In this document: positions 55,201 through 64,000 of the stretch, piece after piece
Layout of the letters: each line of letters begins with the position of its first letter
How positions within the stretch are numbered: position 1 is the first letter of the stretch
Origin: Dolomedes plantarius
Lineage: Eukaryota; Arthropoda; Arachnida; Araneae; Dolomedidae
Reading direction: 5' to 3'
DNA: 64,000 nucleotides
NCBI GenBank assembly: GCA_907164885.2
Contig: OU015490.1
Location: 229,810,391-229,874,390 of the forward strand
Notes under the pieces: generated by a model
What the model was told of the DNA's origin: nothing
The model's database searches: none
Seen by the model: only the letters and a program-made list of their open reading frames with translations
Made by a program: the position numbers and the translations under genes

Positions 55201-56344
55201 AAAAGTCCTTGGGTAGCGTTTTTCATTCTCTATGAAAAAAAATTCTGTACAAAAACGGGAATGCACAGTGTGGGCATGACAGACAAAAAAGTACAAACCA
55301 AAAAAGGTACAGTTTATGAGGGGTTGTTATTTTAAGACCGGCTGACACCTGTGTCCGTTGGGCGTTGGTAATCTTTGGAAAGAAAGGGGGGGGGATGTCA
55401 TTCTTTTCATCACTTCTATTTTTAAAGTTGGGGGGGGGGATAACTCGGTACAACACTTCACACACTGATCACCTTCACTTCTTGATGTAGCGCCCATTCT
55501 ATACAAAGAAAATAGCGAAAATTTTTGGCGCTCAAACACGCTCAAACGACGCTCAAACGAATGCCGTTCTCAAAATTTGAATATCTCAATGTCGGGGGGG
55601 CTAGGTGTTTTTCCCGCCAAAAAAAGAAATGCCCATAACTTTTTTACAAATGGCGCTCAAACGAAAATTTTTGGCGCTCAAACGCGCTCAAACGACGCTC
55701 AAACGAATGCCGTTCTCAAAATTTGAATATCTCAATGTCGGGGGGGCTAGGTGTTTTTCCCGCCAAAAAAAGAAATGCTCATAACTTTTTTACAAATGGC
55801 GCTCAAACGAAAATTTTTGGCGCTCAAACGCGCTCAAACGACGCTCAAACGAATGCCTTTCTCAAAATTTGAATATCTCAATGTCGGGGGGACTAGGTGT
55901 TTTTCCCGCCAAAAAAAGAAATGCCCATAACTTTTTTACAAGTGGCGCTCAAACGAAAATTTTTGGCGCTCAAACGCGCTCAAACGACGCTCAAACGAAT
56001 GCCGTTCTCAAAATTTGAATATCTCAATGTCGGGGGGGCTAGGTGTTTTTCCCGCCAAAAAAAGAAATGCGTATAACTTTTTTACAAATGGCACTCAAAC
56101 GAAAATTTTTGGCGCTCAAACGCGCTCAAACGACGCTCAAACGAATGCCGTTCTCAAAATTTGAATATCTCAATGTCGGGGGGGCTAGGTGTTTTTCCCG
56201 CCAAAAAAGGAATTGCCCATAACTTTTTTACAAATGGCGCTCAAACGAAAATTTTTGGCGCTCAAACGCGCTCAAACGACGCTCAAACGTATGCCGTTTT
56301 CAAAATTTGGATATCTCAATGTCGGGGGGCCAACTTCACAGACG
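55196..56344 (-). repeat. right foldback TIR: 310-bp inner part plus 6 x 146-bp array
   Basis: Mirror image of 47709-48994. Anchors (ATCTCAATGTC) end at 55593, 55739, 55885, 56031, 56177 and 56323, spaced exactly 146 bp. It has one unit fewer than the left side. The outer 55 bp are identical in complement to the left terminus. Confidence 0.95.
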
Positions 56345-56355
56345 CCTGGTAGTTA
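56345..56355 (+). repeat. 11-bp target-site duplication of the foldback element (right copy)
   Basis: CCTGGTAGTTA, identical to 47698-47708. It joins back to the LTR-element leader (GCGTTACATTTG). Confidence 0.9.
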
Positions 56356-56469
56356 GCGTTACATTTGTAACGAACAACATAATTGAAATTAAAAACTGTG
56401 TACTGTGAACTGTGTACAGTGTGTGTATATTGATAAAATTGTTGCAAGTACTTATATACTATTTAAAAA

Positions 56470-58368
56470 ATGAGTGTTGTAGAACAAAATCCTGCTGGAA
56501 ATTTTCCTCGGGTAATTATGGTTCAGCAAATTGCGCCATTCGAAGCCACCTTCAATGGCGGCCCCTCAAGCCAATTCCTAAAGAAAATTGAGCATTACTT
56601 TCAGCAACAATGCACCCCAGAGGGGGATAAACTTAAAATTGCTCTAGCCGCTTTAAGAGGTAGTGCATATCAGTGGTACACGTGTATGAAAAGCAGTAAT
56701 CTGATTTTTGACTATTTGTCATTCAAGCAACAGTTTCTTAGTGTTTTTCCAAAGACCTTTAATCAAAGTGAAATTGAAGCGGAAATTTATTCGCTAAGGC
56801 AACGTGAAGGTCAGTCTGCATTAGATTTTGCCATGGAAAAGATTTCCAAGTGTGAGGAATATTTAGAGGGAATGACGGAAGCGATAATCTTAAAAATAGT
56901 TATCCAACGTTTGAAGCCAAGTGTTCAAGATTTTTTAGATAATCAAACAATTACAAGCAAGGTTACCCTCCTTCAAGCTTTAGCTAAATATGACAATAGA
57001 CATTTCTTCGCTACCCCTCACCGTCATTCAGGTACGAGAAGTTTTATACAGCCGCGCCAAAATTTTTCGCGAGTTTCAAACCAGCAGCGTAAGCAGTACC
57101 GCAGGCAAAATAATAGAAGCGCACGGCGTTATAATGAAATTAGTGCACTTAAAGAAAATAATAGGGAAGCACCTTACTTGCACTGGCAAGTTGATTCACA
57201 TGATATGGTTCAACCTGTTGAAACTGTGTGGTCAAATGTATTATTTTGTCCGAGCAGTAATCATTATTTTGAGAATAGTGAAAGTCAGGGTATTTTTGTG
57301 GCTTATAAAGAAAGTGAGTCTAGCTGGAATAATGCGGTAATTCCAGTACAAATTTCTGAAAATAGGGCCGATACTAATGCTAGTGGTTTAGAAAATAAAT
57401 CATCGGACACTTCTATTAATGCTATACCTGATATTATTAATGCTATACCTGATATTATTGATGCTATACCTGATATTTTAGATGATATTCACACATCTGT
57501 TAATGAAGGAAATTTAGTAGATGACGAAGTATGCGTTACGGAAGTTAGTGACTACTTATTAGTTGACGACAATAAAAATTCTTTAAACGATAGTAGGAAC
57601 TTGCTAGGTGATGATATTATTTCAAGTTTCCAGCCGAATGGGGATTGTGTAGGCGAGGTTGATAATATGGTTTTAAATAAAGTACATGAAAACCAGACTG
57701 AGAATCACGATGAAAAGTTGACAGAGAGTTATACTGTAGGTAGTTTAGCTGATGCTTCGGAAGTTATAGAGAAAGTTTGCAATAAAACGCACGAGTACGA
57801 AAAGCTTAATCTTCCTAAAACTGAAGCAGTGTTAAAGAATTTAAATGATAACGATTCTGATATCGCAAGTTTCAAAGAGACTTTTTCGTCAAAAGAGGAT
57901 AAAACTAAAGTTAAGGGGGATAAAAAACGTGAAAAAGAGCCTTCAGGTTCCAGCATTAAAACTGCAAATACTGAAGTAATTAAGGCGGTAAACAAGAAGT
58001 CGTATAAGCACAAATACGAAAAGCAGAGTCAGGTTGTTGAAAAAATAGAATCTGCATTAAAATCTAATACCGATACAAGCAAAAGTACGAAGAAAAGTAA
58101 AGTGTGCACTACAAAACCTCCATCTAAGGATGAACGTGGCACACATAAGGTACACAAGGTTATGAAAAGGAAGAATGACAATTTTAAAGCTCCTTTGCAT
58201 AAGTACAGGAAACGGAAGATTTCTGCCGCCCAGCAAGGTTGGCCTCCTCCCAAGAGACCTCCTGTCCATCGTCAAGCCAGACCAGCGCCTCAGGACCAAC
58301 GACCTGCTGCACGAAGGATGCCCACACGGTCAACGAACCCCTTTACTAGGACTGCGACCATCAAGTGA
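56470..58368 (+). CDS. Gag-like protein of the LTR retrotransposon (632 aa)
   Basis: This is the only large ORF of the element, uninterrupted. Residues about 28-150 resemble the Ty3/Gypsy retrotransposon Gag capsid region: AALRGSAYQWYTCM, SFKQQFLSVFP, EIEAEIYSLRQREGQS and KLKPSVQDFL-like motifs. A basic, Gln/Arg-rich stretch (about 190-225) follows; no CCHC zinc knuckle is present. Residues 230-480 are acidic and low in complexity, with three tandem 8-residue NAIPDIID-type repeats near 317-340 (24-bp units at 57418-57489). Residues 480-600 are Lys-rich, and the C-terminus is Pro/Arg-rich (GWPPPKRPPVHRQ). The second half has no counterpart that I recognise; the basic tail might derive from the end of a lost pol. 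Protease, reverse transcriptase and integrase are absent, so movement would need enzymes in trans. ATG at 56470 is preceded by an A-rich context. Confidence 0.85.
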   Translation: MSVVEQNPAGNFPRVIMVQQIAPFEATFNGGPSSQFLKKIEHYFQQQCTPEGDKLKIALAALRGSAYQWYTCMKSSNLIFDYLSFKQQFLSVFPKTFNQSEIEAEIYSLRQREGQSALDFAMEKISKCEEYLEGMTEAIILKIVIQRLKPSVQDFLDNQTITSKVTLLQALAKYDNRHFFATPHRHSGTRSFIQPRQNFSRVSNQQRKQYRRQNNRSARRYNEISALKENNREAPYLHWQVDSHDMVQPVETVWSNVLFCPSSNHYFENSESQGIFVAYKESESSWNNAVIPVQISENRADTNASGLENKSSDTSINAIPDIINAIPDIIDAIPDILDDIHTSVNEGNLVDDEVCVTEVSDYLLVDDNKNSLNDSRNLLGDDIISSFQPNGDCVGEVDNMVLNKVHENQTENHDEKLTESYTVGSLADASEVIEKVCNKTHEYEKLNLPKTEAVLKNLNDNDSDIASFKETFSSKEDKTKVKGDKKREKEPSGSSIKTANTEVIKAVNKKSYKHKYEKQSQVVEKIESALKSNTDTSKSTKKSKVCTTKPPSKDERGTHKVHKVMKRKNDNFKAPLHKYRKRKISAAQQGWPPPKRPPVHRQARPAPQDQRPAARRMPTRSTNPFTRTATIK

Positions 58369-58981
58369 GGTTCCACGGATTGGACAAACTGGTGCAGTGA
58401 AGTTGCTGCATTCATGAGGAACAAGTCTTGTATCAACTTTCTTATTCTAACTCCCACCCTTTAATAAAATCGAACCAAATTGGTTTGAAGTTCCCCATTC
58501 TATATACTGTGTAAACATTTTGAGGGGAAGGGGTGAGCCACTGAAAAAAAAAAACGGCATACTGTTTTATAAATTTTTGAAGGGGACATGTAGTGAAAAA
58601 AAATACATACTAACTACAGATAACAAACAACTAACATACTAACTTCACAAATCATAACACATGTACATTATAAATTGGGGAAGAGCAGATACAGTCAAGA
58701 AATGTCATGCTGTGCAATTGTGTTGTCACCTTTAACTAAAATAAGTTTTTTAGGGCGCAGTTGGCCAGCCCAGTATCCGCAACTCTGCAAATCCACTGTG
58801 TAATGGTGTCACCTGGACCCTTCGGGGTTAGTTTTGTAAAATGGTAGTGGCGTTTTTCCCCCACACAACGTGTGGAAGGTTTTTTGGCTTTGCCACCCAT
58901 TATGTAAAAAGTCAGACCAGCACGCGTTTTCAATTAGTTAACTGAAGCCGTTCAGACCTCAGTTACCTAATTTTTTTTTTC
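58369..58981. other. 3' untranslated region of the LTR element
   Basis: No reading frame with retroelement motifs remains between gag and the purine tract, confirming the absence of pol here. Confidence 0.75.
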
Positions 58982-58993
58982 GAGGGAGGCCAG
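58982..58993 (+). other. polypurine tract
   Basis: GAGGGAGGCCAG directly before the 3' LTR, preceded by a T run. The position fits the plus-strand priming site; the two C residues make it imperfect. Confidence 0.65.
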
Positions 58994-59430
58994 TGTAAGG
59001 TATACACAAGATTCGATTCACAAGAATCGAAATTTTGAGTGAATTAAAGAAGCTGCTTCAGATATGCTAATTTTGGCATACGCGCTTAGTATAAATACCA
59101 CGCAGCGTCATTAATGAAAAAAGGGAGTTGTTGTTAAGGTTGAAAAGGTGTTATCCTGCGCTAGTGCTTTACGGGCCAGAAGTTTACGTGGCAGTACTGC
59201 TGGTTTGACTTACTGTTCGTGAGTATAAAAATATATTGTTCTTGAAAGCTGTATTTACATTCCGTACAAGTAGTACGCATGCTTATTGCTGTAAAAGCCA
59301 ATTATATGTGCAGCGAATTCAATAAACATTATTTCATGTATAAACTGTGTTTGTATATAATTCAAATAGAGTGCCACTTCAAATTATATACACCCAAGTC
59401 TGGGTAGAAGTGAGCATAGATTCTCTATAC
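58994..59430 (+). repeat. 3' LTR
   Basis: Direct copy of 47238-47674 with a single visible substitution, the same TATA box, U3 hairpin and AATAAA. Near-identity indicates a recent insertion. Confidence 0.95.
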
Positions 59431-59433
59431 ATA

Positions 59434-59692
59434 ATAATAAGAAAAATTAGAAAAAATAACTACTAAAATTAAAAAATAAAATAAAAATCATAAGTAAAAA
59501 TAAAAATAAGAATGAAAGTAACTTAGTAATAATAATAAAGGTTAGTAATAATAATAGTAGTAATAATAATAGTAGTTTAGTAATAATAATAAAGGATACA
59601 AATATAAACGACCCAACCTTTCGGTTATGCGTTAAAAAAAAAAAAAAAAAAAAAAGTAATAATAATAGTAATAATAATAAAAAACTAAATTA
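59434..59692. repeat. (TAA)n-rich simple sequence with poly(A) run
   Basis: AATAATAATAG units on both sides of a short non-repetitive stretch (GACCCAACCTTTCGG) that ends in a run of about 21 A (59634-59655), as if a small polyadenylated fragment had inserted into the repeat. Confidence 0.75.
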
Positions 59693-60088
59693 ATAATGGT
59701 TTAATAATCCTAAAATACAGTAACCACAGTAAGTCAGTAACTGAGTTTCCATAATCTCCATGGTTGCAAGTTTTGTGAAGTCAGTCATCTTGCGGTTACA
59801 TGTTCTAACCTTCCACTCTGTCAAGCGCCAGGCTTGGTGTTCTTTGGTTAAGTAACTCTTTATTAAATTTTTATTCAATTCTTCTGTTATTCATGGATTG
59901 TACTGTGTTTGAGTGTGCTTATTGTATAGATCATACTAATCGGAAACAAACCATTGGTTTTTAGACAGTATTGACACCGCTGACGAAGAGATGCTGTCTA
60001 AAACCTCTTTCATACTTATCTTTTCATGTTTTTGGTTCCTGGCTGCAAGTAGCTTTAGTGCTAATACTGGTTTTCTCTTCCACTATTT

Positions 60089-60090
<2 letters not shown>

Positions 60091-60155
<65 letters not shown>

Positions 60156-60169
60156 TTATTTATTTATTC
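60091..60169. repeat. (TA)n(TTTA)n microsatellite
   Basis: TA tract of about 60 bp followed by TTTA units. The ORFs crossing it (Tyr-Ile repeats) are artefacts. Confidence 0.97.
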
Positions 60170-60492
60170 ATTTGAGTGTGCGTATGTGCATGTTAATATG
60201 TATATATTTTTTTCTGTTTAATTTACATTTTTATACAGGTAAAATGTTCCTAACTTCTCTTTTCACAACTAAAATAATGGCTGCAAATTTCCATAGCGAC
60301 ATATTGAACGTAGCATATCAGAAATTTTGGGATTCAAGAATTGGAAAAAAAATTCAAAATTTCAAACTTTTATTTCGAAAGGTCTGGTGAAATATTGATT
60401 TACACTGATGTCACTTTTCGCAAATGATATTTCTATACTAAATGTTTCTGTAAAATTTTTTTAAGTATTTTCTGGAAAACAATAAGGAATAT

Positions 60493-60609
60493 TCGGTGTA
60501 AGAAATTGATATAAATTTTTTTCGGTGTAAGAAATTGATATAAATTTTTTTCGGTGTAAGAAATTGATAGAAATTTTTTTCGGTGTAAGAAATTGATATA
60601 AATTTTTTT
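60493..60609. repeat. 29-bp tandem repeat, 4 copies
   Basis: TCGGTGTAAGAAATTGATA followed by T-rich sequence, repeated at 29-bp spacing (CGGTG at 60494, 60523, 60552, 60581), with one base difference. Confidence 0.97.
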
Positions 60610-62985
60610 AGTTTAAATCTTTAGATTTTCTTTCAAATCTTATTGATTTAAGACGTTATATATCGAATAGGATTTAGTAAATGAATTTCCATAACTGGTT
60701 TTAATGATTTAAGACAAACTATTCACTACTGAAATCGGCTTTAAGGCAAACTATTGGACTTTCATTTAGTGATTAAGGCGGCCGCAGACTGATCAAACTG
60801 ATTTGTTGAAACAGTTTTATGAAACGAGAAGCTGCCATACGATTCAGTGCCATTTAAAAACGCAGAGATGCACAGATTTTCATGATATTATATTTGCACA
60901 AGGGGGCGCAATTATCGTTTCTTCAATATTGTGAATATGGTTTAACATCAAGTGATTATTTAAACGTGTGAAAGTTTCAGTTATTCCTTTACATTTTTAA
61001 GGGACTGAATATTTTTGTTGAACCTAGGCAATGAAAAAATTTGCGGGAAAATGGAAACTCAGAATCCCAAACACCCTAGATGAGAGATATATAGAGAAAG
61101 TTATACTCTTTTATCTTAGATTCTGTTACTGTATTAACCGAACTTTTTGGTTATCGATTAAAAATCTTTGCTATTGATTTTATATCCATTTCATCTCAAG
61201 ACAAGGTCTCCAGTCCGGAATACATGTGAAGAGAGATGAGATAAACATGCAGAAAAATGAAGGCCTTATTTGAATAGTCGTCTCCACTCTTGTTCATTTT
61301 GAGATACATAAAGTCTAATGAGTGCTGAGAAATGACTGTTGCAGTCTGATTTGAAAGGCCCTCTGTTGGCAGCAAAAATAACCTGGAGGTGTACAAGTAA
61401 TATAGAAATGCCTTCTTTGAACATGAAAGTGAGGCCACCTTCATTTTTTTAAAAGTGGAGTTGGACCACTATTCAAAAAAGGCCTTCAAATATACACATA
61501 CATAATTTAATTTTACATAGATGATTACCCTGGCTATGGATAGTTGTATTTTTCCAACTCCCAATTTCAAGACGGGATTCCTATTCCAGACGGAGGACTG
61601 ACTTTACCCCAGATGACAACTGAGGATTACTCCGGTATCTAACTGAAGTACACGGCGGGGAAGTCGAAAACGTTATCCGCTATGCCGAGTGGGCGACTTA
61701 GAAGATCCAAAAGTAGACCATTACGAATATAGCTGATTATTTATTTTGTTGTATAAAGGAACATTTGATACCAATCTATAAGAGAATATATCATACATCA
61801 GACGATGCCCTTGGGTAGTTAGCCCTTACGGTTTGTGCGAAACAAATAAAATTTTGCTGCATTAAAATTTTTCACTTAAGTTATATGTTTATAAAATGTT
61901 TATTCATTTATTGATCTTCAGAGACTGATGTATGAATATAGTGCTGTATTTAATTGAATACGCATTTATATAAGGCGAATGGTTTGGGAGTTCAATTAAA
62001 ATAATTCTCCTCGGAGAATATATCGTAGTTTCTAATTAATTTTAGTGTTCAGAATTTCTTTCTCTGTTTGAATTATAAATGTACGTTCTTTCTCTAATCC
62101 CTGTTCTAATTAACAATAGGTAAAATATAATCTAATTAGGAGCAATAATTGAGTAATAAGGAATGTAGCAATTTTATAATAAGGGATTTACTTTCTAGTA
62201 GACAAGCTTATATTTCTTTTTAAAATAAATGAACTTAATTAAAATCAAACATTTTTATCTGTAAAAGTGGAAAAGATTTCTTAAGATATAAATGTTAATA
62301 TTTTTGAAAAATAGAAAATATTGTTTATTGCTATTGAATACCTACTTAAAAAGATAAATGTGGAAATGTAAAACTTGGCTTTCAAAAACAAAGTTAGTCA
62401 TTTTCTAATTTAGCTATTAGATTACATGTATAAGACATAAATACTGTCTTTAAAGTAAATTTATTTTTAGCGTAAATAATTTGAAAAGGAATTTTTTGGA
62501 ATATGAAAATGAGCTTATCTTCTTTGGAATTAAATGGAAATATTTTTTTCAACTTCAAATCGCATTAATTTATTAAAAAAAGCTAATAATATATTCTTTT
62601 TTCCAGCAAATTGAATTCGTATGCTTATATTAACTTGTGTATAATAGGATTTAAACATTGGTAAAATCTTGAAAAAAATAATTACAATACACCCTTATGA
62701 ATGTAAAAACATTAATTTGAGAATTTAAATAAATATAAATTAAGTTAAAGAATTTTGCAGCAGTTTGAAAAATTAATATACTAGTAGCGTAAACGGTATT
62801 TTCATGCGTTTAAATTCCTCAGTTAAATGTTCAGATATTGGTGCACGTGCCCAGCATGAATGAGGTTTAGGACGTTTTTCTCACATTCATAAAAAGATAA
62901 TTATTCCGATATGTGACGATACATATTTTATTTTCTGAAATTACTCTGTTGGACGTATACTTTTTTGAACTTCTATACTTTTATA
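60610..62985. other. gene-free AT-rich DNA (~2.4 kb)
   Basis: No coding region recognised. A somewhat GC-richer stretch at 61560-61720 has no long frame; an 82-codon minus-strand frame at 61196-61444 has no known motif. Confidence 0.55.
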
Positions 62986-63124
62986 TACCGGGTGTTTCAA
63001 AACTCGCGCTCATCAACCTTTGTGGTTGAGTTTTAAAGACAGATCAATTATGTTAACAAGCAGAATAAAGGACAAACAAAGGTTGAACGATAATCTTTAT
63101 TGTCAGGTGTTAGGTATGGTTAAA

Positions 63125-64000
63125 TCACAGTAAATGTTCAAAAGGATGTCCGTTTCCCTGGACACACAATCGAACTCTTTTTACCAGATTAGTCGAATTT
63201 TTACGAAGTCTGTCAGAAGTAATGTCCGATATTGCATGAAGGATGTTACTCTTAAGTTCATCAAGCGTATGGGGATTATTGCTGTAGGCGACATTTTTTA
63301 GATATCCCCAAAGGGAAAAATCCGGAATTGACAAATCCGGTGAACGTGGTGGCCAAAGTCCTTTGGAAATGACACGATGATCGAAAAATTCAGTTAAAAC
63401 TTCCATACTTTCCCGTGATGTGTGACACTCTGCGCCGTCTTGCTGCGACCAAGCGTACCGTTCATCACTGTTCAGCAAGGATATGAATTCCGTAACTATG
63501 TTTATGTAGACGGCCGAATCGACAGTGCTACCGAAGAAAAGAGGCCCCACAATTCGACGGCGTGACAAAGCACACCACACACCTAATTTTTCACCATGTT
63601 TCTGCATGTGTGGATTTGCGGTGGACCAATATCGACTGTTTTGGTTGTTCAGGTGTCTATGCAAATGAAACCACGCCTCATTTGTAAAGAAAAAAACGTC
63701 ATCCAGTTTACGGATGCCATTTTGGGTGCTTGGGGTGCCTTGAATGGAAGACAGATCTGTACTGTTTGTCCGGCATCCTCGAGACCCACAGCAATTAAAA
63801 ATGTCACCGAACTTGGGAAATTAACTCTCGACTGCGTATTCAGGTATTGCTACGTAGCGACTGGTCTTCAGTGTTTCATTGGCCGATACGCGAAAGCGGA
63901 GGGGGCCGAGGAGTTAAACGAGTTACGGATGCCATATAGGTCTAGGAAAGAACGAAACCATCTGCAGAAATGCAGCCTTTTCTCAAAATCGGGAGACTCC
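63125..64000 (-). pseudogene. mariner/IS630-like transposase, inactivated (partial)
   Basis: From the right edge leftwards, the frame gives DFEKRLHFCRWFRSFLDLYG, is broken by the insertion, and continues KLDDVFFFTNEAWFHLHRHL, then NNQNSRYWSTANPHM, KLGVWCALSRRRIVGPLFF, SQQDGAECHTSRESMEVL and WPPRSPDLSIPDFSLWGYLK, with the stop at 63125. The second and third catalytic Asp residues are present; I count 38 residues between them. The first, normally in FTDEAWF, is Asn here (TNEAWF), so catalysis should be lost even without the insertion. The C-terminal 180 codons (63664-63125) are open. Removing the insertion and one copy of its 13-bp flank restores the frame exactly. The N-terminal DNA-binding domain lies outside the window. 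Confidence 0.9.
63721..63922. mobile_element. 202-bp insert of unknown class with 13-bp target duplication
   Basis: TTACGGATGCCAT occurs at 63708-63720 and 63923-63935, on both sides of a unique GC-richer segment. The interrupted transposase frame is continuous without it, which proves an insertion. It has no terminal inverted repeats and no poly(A) tail. A 13-bp duplication fits LINE-mediated retroposition of a SINE or a small cellular RNA. Confidence 0.8.

Larger units (their letters stand above)
47709..56344. mobile_element. 8.6-kb foldback (FB/Mutator-like) transposon with tandem-repeat TIRs
   Basis: The outermost bases CGTCTGTGAAGTTGGCC (left) and GGCCAACTTCACAGACG (right) are exact inverted repeats. 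They are bounded by a perfect 11-bp direct duplication CCTGGTAGTTA (47698-47708 and 56345-56355). The inverted repeats continue inward to about 48994 and from 55196: an array of 146-bp units, then about 310 bp of non-tandem sequence. Foldback elements such as Drosophila FB, linked to Mutator-like NOF, have TIRs made of tandem units and 9-bp duplications; 8-11 bp is the Mutator range. The interior contains two unique stretches (48995-49209 and 52022-52220), a hAT insertion, a Tc1 insertion, a ubiquitin-protease-like ORF and 221-bp repeats. No transposase of its own was recognised. Confidence 0.9.
47238..59430 (+). mobile_element. gag-only Ty3/Gypsy-like LTR retrotransposon, split by an 8.6-kb insertion
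   Basis: Two direct repeats of 437 bp (47238-47674 and 58994-59430) differ at one position that I can see. The order is 5' LTR, primer-binding site (47675), leader, gag (56470-58368), short 3' region, purine-rich tract (58982-58993), 3' LTR. No protease, reverse transcriptase, RNase H or integrase is present, so it is nonautonomous. A foldback element at 47709-56344 interrupts the leader; without it and its duplication the element would be about 3.5 kb. ACATA at 47233-47237 and 59429-59433 may be the target duplication, in which case the LTRs end at CTCTAT. Confidence 0.92.
62988..64000 (-). mobile_element. mariner/IS630-like element, truncated by the window edge
   Basis: The left end CGGGTGTTTCAAAACTCGCG, bounded by TA (62986-62987), is the 3' terminal repeat of a minus-strand transposase gene that runs off the right edge. 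A 202-bp insertion (63721-63922) interrupts it. Confidence 0.85.

Noticed and set aside
57729..58013. 94-codon minus-strand ORF
   Set aside because: Antisense to the continuous 632-codon Gag-like frame.
58029..58299. Minus-strand frames of 74-80 codons
   Set aside because: Shadows of the Gag-like coding strand.
59971..60390. 139-codon plus-strand ORF
   Set aside because: Held open by the TA/TTTA microsatellite; the flanking residues show no domain.

Overview
This is a window of an AT-rich animal nuclear genome, almost certainly an arthropod and most likely an arachnid such as a spider. The reasons are the mix of DNA transposons (Tc1, DD41D and DUF4817-type mariner relatives, pogo, piggyBac, hAT, Helitron-like), very long (TA)n microsatellites, kilobase-scale introns and the type of the single host gene. 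There are no operons, bacterial genes, rRNA genes or CRISPR arrays. The lineage is an inference from element families; no species-level evidence is visible.

The one convincing host gene lies on the minus strand between about 27.8 kb and 20.9 kb. Three exons (27066-27754, 24061-24209, 20878-21020) have canonical splice sites and exactly compatible phases. Joined, they encode a secreted leucine-rich-repeat protein of about 326 residues: signal peptide, Cys-rich N-cap, LRRs, and a C-terminal cap that ends the protein. It resembles the arthropod family annotated as oplophorus-luciferin 2-monooxygenase non-catalytic subunit. Its introns (about 2.9 and 3.0 kb) hold a tRNA-derived SINE, a (TA)n tract and two strong hairpins.

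Most of the remainder is mobile DNA. From 1 to 8.3 kb: a Tc1 relic, two copies of an unnamed repeat, a DUF4817/mariner-like pseudogene, a complete but broken pogo element, a deleted DD41D element carrying a nested 290-bp repeat, and a mariner fragment. From 8.3 to 20 kb: a possible retroelement protease relic, a small pogo derivative, a Helitron-like 3' end, an LTR-like island and two foldback MITEs. From 28 to 45 kb: two minisatellites, a pogo pseudogene interrupted by a hAT-type MITE, an unexplained purine-rich block, an intact Tc1 element with an open 346-codon transposase, a LINE tail, a Tc1 fragment and a deleted piggyBac element.

The most unusual structure is at 47.2-59.4 kb. A gag-only LTR retrotransposon with near-identical 437-bp LTRs has been split in its 5' leader by an 8.6-kb element bounded by a perfect 11-bp duplication. 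That inner element has terminal inverted repeats of more than 1.1 kb, each built from tandem 146-bp units, as in foldback (FB/Mutator-like) transposons. It carries a ubiquitin-protease-like ORF and three 221-bp tandem repeats, and has itself been invaded by a hAT element (perfect 8-bp duplication, with further fragments inside) and a Tc1 element. The layering suggests that a large foldback element moved recently while carrying already decayed transposons.

From 60 to 64 kb: microsatellites, a 29-bp tandem repeat, featureless AT-rich DNA, and an inactivated mariner-like element running off the right edge. That element is interrupted by a 202-bp insert flanked by 13-bp direct repeats.
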